A DNA stretch of 9,900 nt from the NCBI GenBank assembly GCA_964483155.1, contig CAZAAC010000076.1, forward strand, positions 1 to 9,900, read 5' to 3'. Below, one piece after another: positions 6,656-9,900 of this stretch (its first letter is position 1; each line of letters starts with the position of its first letter). A program made the position numbers and the translations under genes. Source of the DNA: JAAYYM01 sp964483155 (GTDB lineage Bacteria > Bacillota > Clostridia > Lachnospirales > Lachnospiraceae). The notes under the pieces were generated by a model, which saw nothing but the letters and a program-made list of their open reading frames with translations, ran no database searches and was not told where the DNA came from.

Positions 6656-7441
6656 TTACTTACTCACAAAATCATAATTATTGGGGGTCAACATGGTTAG
6701 TACCCTTTGATACCATTCATCTGGTGGCTTTTGTTCAGGCATATGACGATATAAATACATTACTTTTTTCCTGATATTTTCGTCATAAATATAATTTTTT
6801 TGTTCAAAATCTAGTTTTTCGATTAATTTTTTTGCCTTGTTCTGCAAGTTCGAGCGGTTTAGTGAAAATTCCATCCACGCACTGCAAGCGCATGGATTTT
6901 TCTCATAGATAATACTACAATGATCGGCAAAAAAGGAATCAATATTCATCCTTGCACGATATAATAATCCTTTTGTCGCACCCTTTGATAGATCCAGTAT
7001 TTCTGCAACATGTTCAATTGGAAAGCCGTACATATCTACTAGTGAAAATGCAATTCGCTGATGTAGCGTAAGCTTTCTTACCATGGCCAAAAAGCAGCCA
7101 TTTTGTAAGCTCCTGACCTCTTCTGCTACAATAATTTCCTCTTCTGGCTGTGGCACATCATTCGTTATGAGGCGCCCTTCCGTTTCCAGCTTTTCCCATT
7201 CCTCTGGTTCTACCAGATACTTATGTGCATCTTTTTTTGTTTTGTCAATAAAGATACGAAAGCATATGGTCCTTAACCAGCTCGCTAACGCACGCTCGTT
7301 TTCCAGTGTATCCAAACCCTCCATGGCTTTGAGAAAAGTATCCTGCGTTACATCCAGCGCATCCTCTGGATGACAGGTCAATTTTAAGGAATAATTATAT
7401 ATATACTGATAATAGTTTTTATATATATCACCTATATTCAT
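6656..7441 (-). CDS. ECF-like RNA polymerase sigma factor with Cys-containing C-terminal extension
   Basis: Sigma-70-family protein of 261 residues, longer than a usual ECF sigma factor (about 160-200). Region 2 covers about residues 7-70, with DALDVTQDTFLKA (2.2) and WLRTICFRIFIDKTKK (2.4, promoter -10 reading). An acidic linker follows at about 75-110. Region 4 spans about 119-167, with LTLHQRIAFSLVDMYGFPIEHVAEILDLSKGATKGLLYRAR as its helix-turn-helix. A C-terminal tail of about 95 residues carries H174, C175, C184 and C186 (HC-x8-C-x-C) and then charged helices. The tail is not a family I recognise. The start is set at ATG 7441, with AGAGGA (7449-7454) and a 7-base spacer; the longer frame opens with a TTG at 7459. 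No anti-sigma gene lies next to it; the CMD and TfoX_C genes follow. Confidence 0.9.
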   Translation of the reverse strand: MNIGDIYKNYYQYIYNYSLKLTCHPEDALDVTQDTFLKAMEGLDTLENERALASWLRTICFRIFIDKTKKDAHKYLVEPEEWEKLETEGRLITNDVPQPEEEIIVAEEVRSLQNGCFLAMVRKLTLHQRIAFSLVDMYGFPIEHVAEILDLSKGATKGLLYRARMNIDSFFADHCSIIYEKNPCACSAWMEFSLNRSNLQNKAKKLIEKLDFEQKNYIYDENIRKKVMYLYRHMPEQKPPDEWYQRVLTMLTPNNYDFVSK

Positions 7442-7448
7442 TTCAAAA

Positions 7449-7454
7449 TCCTCT
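7449..7454 (-). promoter_or_regulatory. Ribosome binding site that fixes the sigma factor start
   Basis: AGAGGA on the minus strand, 7 bases before ATG 7441. It lies inside the six extra codons of the longer TTG-started frame, which argues against that longer start. Confidence 0.7.
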
Positions 7455-7484
7455 TGCAAGTTTTTTCGGTTATATCTTCCTATT

Positions 7485-7547
7485 ATTATATCATTTCTTT
7501 TTTATTTCTTCCATGACATACTATAAACAATATTTCTTATGAGCCAA
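7485..7547 (-). promoter_or_regulatory. Candidate promoter region for the sigma factor gene
   Basis: Two possibilities are seen on the minus strand. One is TTGGCT (7542-7547), a 16-base spacer and TATAGT (7520-7525). The other is a perfect TATAAT (7485-7490) without a good -35 box. Neither is decisive, and if the gene is autoregulated the true promoter may not look like a sigma-A site. Confidence 0.4.
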
Positions 7548-7597
7548 TATACTTTTTCACTTGTTACAAACTATATCATCTCTTTTTTAAATACTTA

Positions 7598-7870
7598 TGT
7601 TATGTATCATTGTTACGCATTATTGTTATACATTATTGTTATGTATCTATGTTATGTATTATTGTTATGTATTATTGTTATGTATTATTGTTACGTATCT
7701 GCGTTATGTAACTATGTTGCGTAACATTGTTGCGTAACATTGTTGCGTAACATTGTTGTGCGTCTTTGTTATGTATCATCGTTATGCTTCATTGTTATAT
7801 ATTGTTGTTATGTATCAATGTTATATATTATTGTTTCGTAACCTCGTTATGTAACAACGTTTTTTATCAT
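7598..7870. repeat. 13-bp tandem repeat array, about 21 in-register copies
   Basis: Beginning at 7598, successive 13-base units stay in register without a single insertion or deletion for 273 bases. The most common unit is TGTTATGTATTAT (three identical copies at 7650-7688). A second class is TGTTGCGTAACAT (three identical copies at 7715-7753). A general form is YGTTRYGTAWYAN, whose middle approaches the palindrome GTTACGTAAC. Copies at both ends are more diverged, and a lone similar unit, TGTTACAAACTAT, lies at 7562-7574. The array sits upstream of both divergent genes. The open frame across its left half (7539-7724) translates only the repeat and is not taken as a gene. Confidence 0.93.
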
Positions 7871-7974
7871 CGCAATTTATGATTGCATTTTCATTATAAT
7901 ATTATACGAATTCCACATTATTTTTTCATAAAAACCGCTTTTGCCATACTATGTCCCAGTTTTCAACAAAAGCC
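7871..7974. other. AT-rich spacer between the repeat array and the typA promoter
   Basis: No gene is seen. Decayed copies of the 13-bp unit may continue to about 7883. A small inverted repeat GCAAT/ATTGC lies at the left end. A 7-bp inverted repeat GCTTTTG (7937-7943) / CAAAAGC (7967-7973) ends just ahead of the typA -35 box. Confidence 0.5.
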
Positions 7975-8002
7975 TTGTAATCCCTCGCAAATATGGTATA
8001 CT
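7975..8002 (+). promoter_or_regulatory. Promoter for typA with extended -10
   Basis: TTGTAA (7975-7980), a 16-base spacer and TATACT (7997-8002) preceded by TGG (7994-7996), giving an extended -10 element. The implied start near 8009 leaves a leader of about 40 bases before the typA ATG. Confidence 0.7.
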
Positions 8003-8049
8003 ACTAAAGTTATAAAAATGTAACTCGAAAAGCAAGAAAGAAGGATTTT

Positions 8050-9882
8050 ATGATTCAAGAAAGAAAAGAAATTAGAAATATCGCAATCATTGCACATGTC
8101 GATCACGGCAAGACAACTTTGGTTGATGAGTTATTGAAACAAAGTGGCGCATTTCGTGCAAATCAAGAGGTACAGGAACGTGTTATGGACTCTAATGATA
8201 TCGAACGCGAGCGAGGTATTACTATACTCTCCAAAAACACTGCTGTTTTCTATAAAGATATAAAAATTAACATCATTGATACTCCAGGACATGCAGACTT
8301 CGGTGGCGAGGTTGAGCGCGTGTTAAAAATGGTAAATGGTGTTGTTCTAGTGGTTGATGCATTTGAAGGAACGATGCCTCAGACTAAATTTGTACTTAAA
8401 AAAGCAATGGAGTTAAAATTACCTGTTATTGTATGTGTAAATAAAATTGACCGGCCCGAAGCAAGATGTGAGGAAGTTGTTGATGAGGTGTTAGAGCTTT
8501 TTATGGATTTGGATGCTTCAGATGAACAGTTGGACTGTCCTTTTGTTTTTGCATCAGCAAAGACTGGGCAAGCAAGTCTTGATTACAATAACCCAGGTGT
8601 TAACATGGTTCCACTCTTTGAAACAATTCTTGATTACATTCCTGCGCCACAGGGCGACCCAGAGGCTGGAACACAAGTACTCATAAGTACTATAGACTAT
8701 AATGAATATATTGGTCGTATAGGCGTCGGTAAAGTAGATAACGGTTCTATATGTGTTAATCAGGAAGCCTTTATTGTCAATCATCATGAACCTGGGAAGT
8801 CTAAAAAAGTTAAAATAAGTGCTTTGTATGAATATGAGGGCCTAAATAAAGTCAATGTTCGCGAGGCGGGCATCGGTTCTATTGTTGCTATTTCAGGAAT
8901 TGCAGATTTACATATTGGTGATACAATTTGCTCTATTGACAATCCTGAGCCGATTCCATTCCAGAAAATTTCAGAGCCTACCATTGCCATGCATTTTATG
9001 GTCAATGACTCCCCTCTTGCTGGTCAGGAAGGAAAATATATAACAAGCAGACATCTACGTGATCGTCTTTTTAAAGAGTTAAATACAGATGTCAGTCTTC
9101 GCGTTGAAGAAACCGATACAACAGAATGCTTTAAAGTATCAGGTCGTGGAGAACTTCATCTGTCAGTACTAATAGAGAATATGCGTCGTGAAGGTTATGA
9201 ATTTGCAGTCAGCAAAGCAGAAGTACTGTACAAAATCGATTCTAAAGGAAGAAAGACTGAGCCGATCGAGACTGCATATATAGATGTTCCCGAGGAATTT
9301 GCGGGAAGTGTTATCGAAAAACTAGGCCAAAGAAGAGGGGAATTAATCAATATGGCCCCTATTACTGGTAATTATACAAGACTTACGTTTTCTATTCCGG
9401 CAAGAGGCCTAATTGGCTATCGTGGCGAATTCTTAACAGATACAAAAGGAAACGGCATTATAAATACAATATTTGATGGATATGCACCCTACAAAGGTGA
9501 AATTCAATATCGTAAGCAGGGTTCTCTCATTTCCTTTGAAACAGGTGAATCTATTACTTATGGTCTATACAATGCCCAGGATCGTGGTATTCTGTTTATT
9601 GAAGCTGGCACAAAGGTTTATTATGGTATGGTCATAGGACAATGTGGCAAGCCTGAAGATGTGGAAATTAATGTATGTAAGAAGAAACAGTTGACTAATA
9701 CGCGTTCTTCTGGTGCAGATGATGCTTTAAGATTATCACCACCAAAGATTTTGAGTTTGGAGCAGGCACTGGAATTTATTGACACGGATGAGCTTTTGGA
9801 AGTAACGCCTGTCAGTTTACGTATCCGCAAAAAAATATTGGATCCGACTTTGAGAAAGCGCTCCAGCTTTAACAAAAAATAA
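8050..9882 (+). CDS. typA: Ribosome-associated GTPase TypA/BipA
   Basis: Translational GTPase of the EF-G/LepA class that binds the 70S ribosome and helps 50S assembly and stress or cold adaptation. The 610 residues match the family (E. coli 607). The G domain holds G1 AHVDHGKT (15-22), G2 with T58 in RERGITI, G3 DTPGH (77-81), G4 NKID (131-134) and G5 SAK (169-171). Beta-barrel domain II, the two EF-G-like domains (SGRGELHLSVLIENMRREG is the domain III signature) and the BipA-specific C-terminal domain follow (GLIGYRGEFLTDTKGNGI and the SITYGLYNAQDRG stretch). The start at 8050 follows AAGGA with a short 4-base spacer. It is transcribed alone, divergent from the sigma factor gene. Only 18 bases follow the stop, so no terminator can be judged. 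Confidence 0.98.
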   Translation: MIQERKEIRNIAIIAHVDHGKTTLVDELLKQSGAFRANQEVQERVMDSNDIERERGITILSKNTAVFYKDIKINIIDTPGHADFGGEVERVLKMVNGVVLVVDAFEGTMPQTKFVLKKAMELKLPVIVCVNKIDRPEARCEEVVDEVLELFMDLDASDEQLDCPFVFASAKTGQASLDYNNPGVNMVPLFETILDYIPAPQGDPEAGTQVLISTIDYNEYIGRIGVGKVDNGSICVNQEAFIVNHHEPGKSKKVKISALYEYEGLNKVNVREAGIGSIVAISGIADLHIGDTICSIDNPEPIPFQKISEPTIAMHFMVNDSPLAGQEGKYITSRHLRDRLFKELNTDVSLRVEETDTTECFKVSGRGELHLSVLIENMRREGYEFAVSKAEVLYKIDSKGRKTEPIETAYIDVPEEFAGSVIEKLGQRRGELINMAPITGNYTRLTFSIPARGLIGYRGEFLTDTKGNGIINTIFDGYAPYKGEIQYRKQGSLISFETGESITYGLYNAQDRGILFIEAGTKVYYGMVIGQCGKPEDVEINVCKKKQLTNTRSSGADDALRLSPPKILSLEQALEFIDTDELLEVTPVSLRIRKKILDPTLRKRSSFNKK

Positions 9883-9900
9883 ATTTTAACGTTTGTCATT

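Noticed and set aside
6656..7441. Assignment of the sigma factor to ECF41
   Set aside because: The neighbour and the extended length fit, but the linker and the SnoaL-like tail motifs of ECF41 are not visible.
7539..7724. 61-residue plus-strand open frame rich in Tyr, Cys, Leu and Val
   Set aside because: It is the translation of the 13-bp tandem repeat; no convincing ribosome site or stable protein pattern is seen, and the frame breaks within the array.
7598..7870. CRISPR array
   Set aside because: Units are 13 bp, directly abutting, without unique spacers, and no cas genes are near.
9621..9899. Minus-strand open frames opposite typA (including those at 8554-9005)
   Set aside because: typA is complete and conserved on the plus strand; the opposite frames have no family features or ribosome sites.

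Overview
The window is AT-rich, low-GC Gram-positive chromosome, most likely from a clostridium and plausibly a member of the Lachnospiraceae. The grounds are a class III (Firmicutes-type) fructose-1,6-bisphosphatase, a lysine (L-box) riboswitch with an intrinsic terminator ahead of dapA, strong GGAGG-type ribosome binding sites, and sigma-A-like TTGACA/TATAAT promoters. The genus is inference.

Layout. Everything left of about 7.46 kb is on the minus strand, so it is read from right to left; typA alone is on the plus strand. From the left: (1) 1-826, the N-terminal 275 residues of a response regulator with a receiver plus HD-GYP domain (c-di-GMP phosphodiesterase type), cut by the window edge. 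It lies 16 bases behind (2) a HisA of the eukaryotic (yeast HIS6) type, and the two share a clear promoter at 1695-1723. (3) A class III fbp with its own promoter at 3713-3741. (4) A dapA-dapB lysine/diaminopimelate operon. It starts at a near-consensus promoter (5922-5950), passes a long leader with a lysine riboswitch and terminator, and ends in a long hairpin at 3748-3802. (5) A three-gene minus-strand cluster at 5980-7441: an ECF-like sigma factor with a Cys-containing C-terminal extension, a carboxymuconolactone-decarboxylase-family protein with no cysteine, and a stand-alone TfoX C-terminal-domain protein. (6) A 590-base divergent intergenic region, about half of it a 13-bp tandem repeat of roughly 21 in-register copies (7598-7870). 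(7) typA/bipA on the plus strand, complete, ending 18 bases before the window edge.

How the genes work together. The housekeeping part covers gluconeogenesis (fbp), one step of histidine synthesis (hisA) and the two dihydrodipicolinate steps of lysine/meso-DAP synthesis (dapA, dapB), the last controlled by lysine through the riboswitch. There is no visible terminator between fbp and the hisA promoter, so fbp transcripts may run on through hisA into the signalling gene.

The least ordinary parts are the sigma/CMD/TfoX_C cluster, which resembles the ECF41 arrangement without its recognisable signature motifs; the bacterial copy of a eukaryotic-type HisA; and the 13-bp palindrome-cored repeat array between the sigma factor and typA. 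Three computed longest reading frames (fbp, sigma, CMD) probably begin too far upstream. Start sites nearer the ribosome binding sites are given here.
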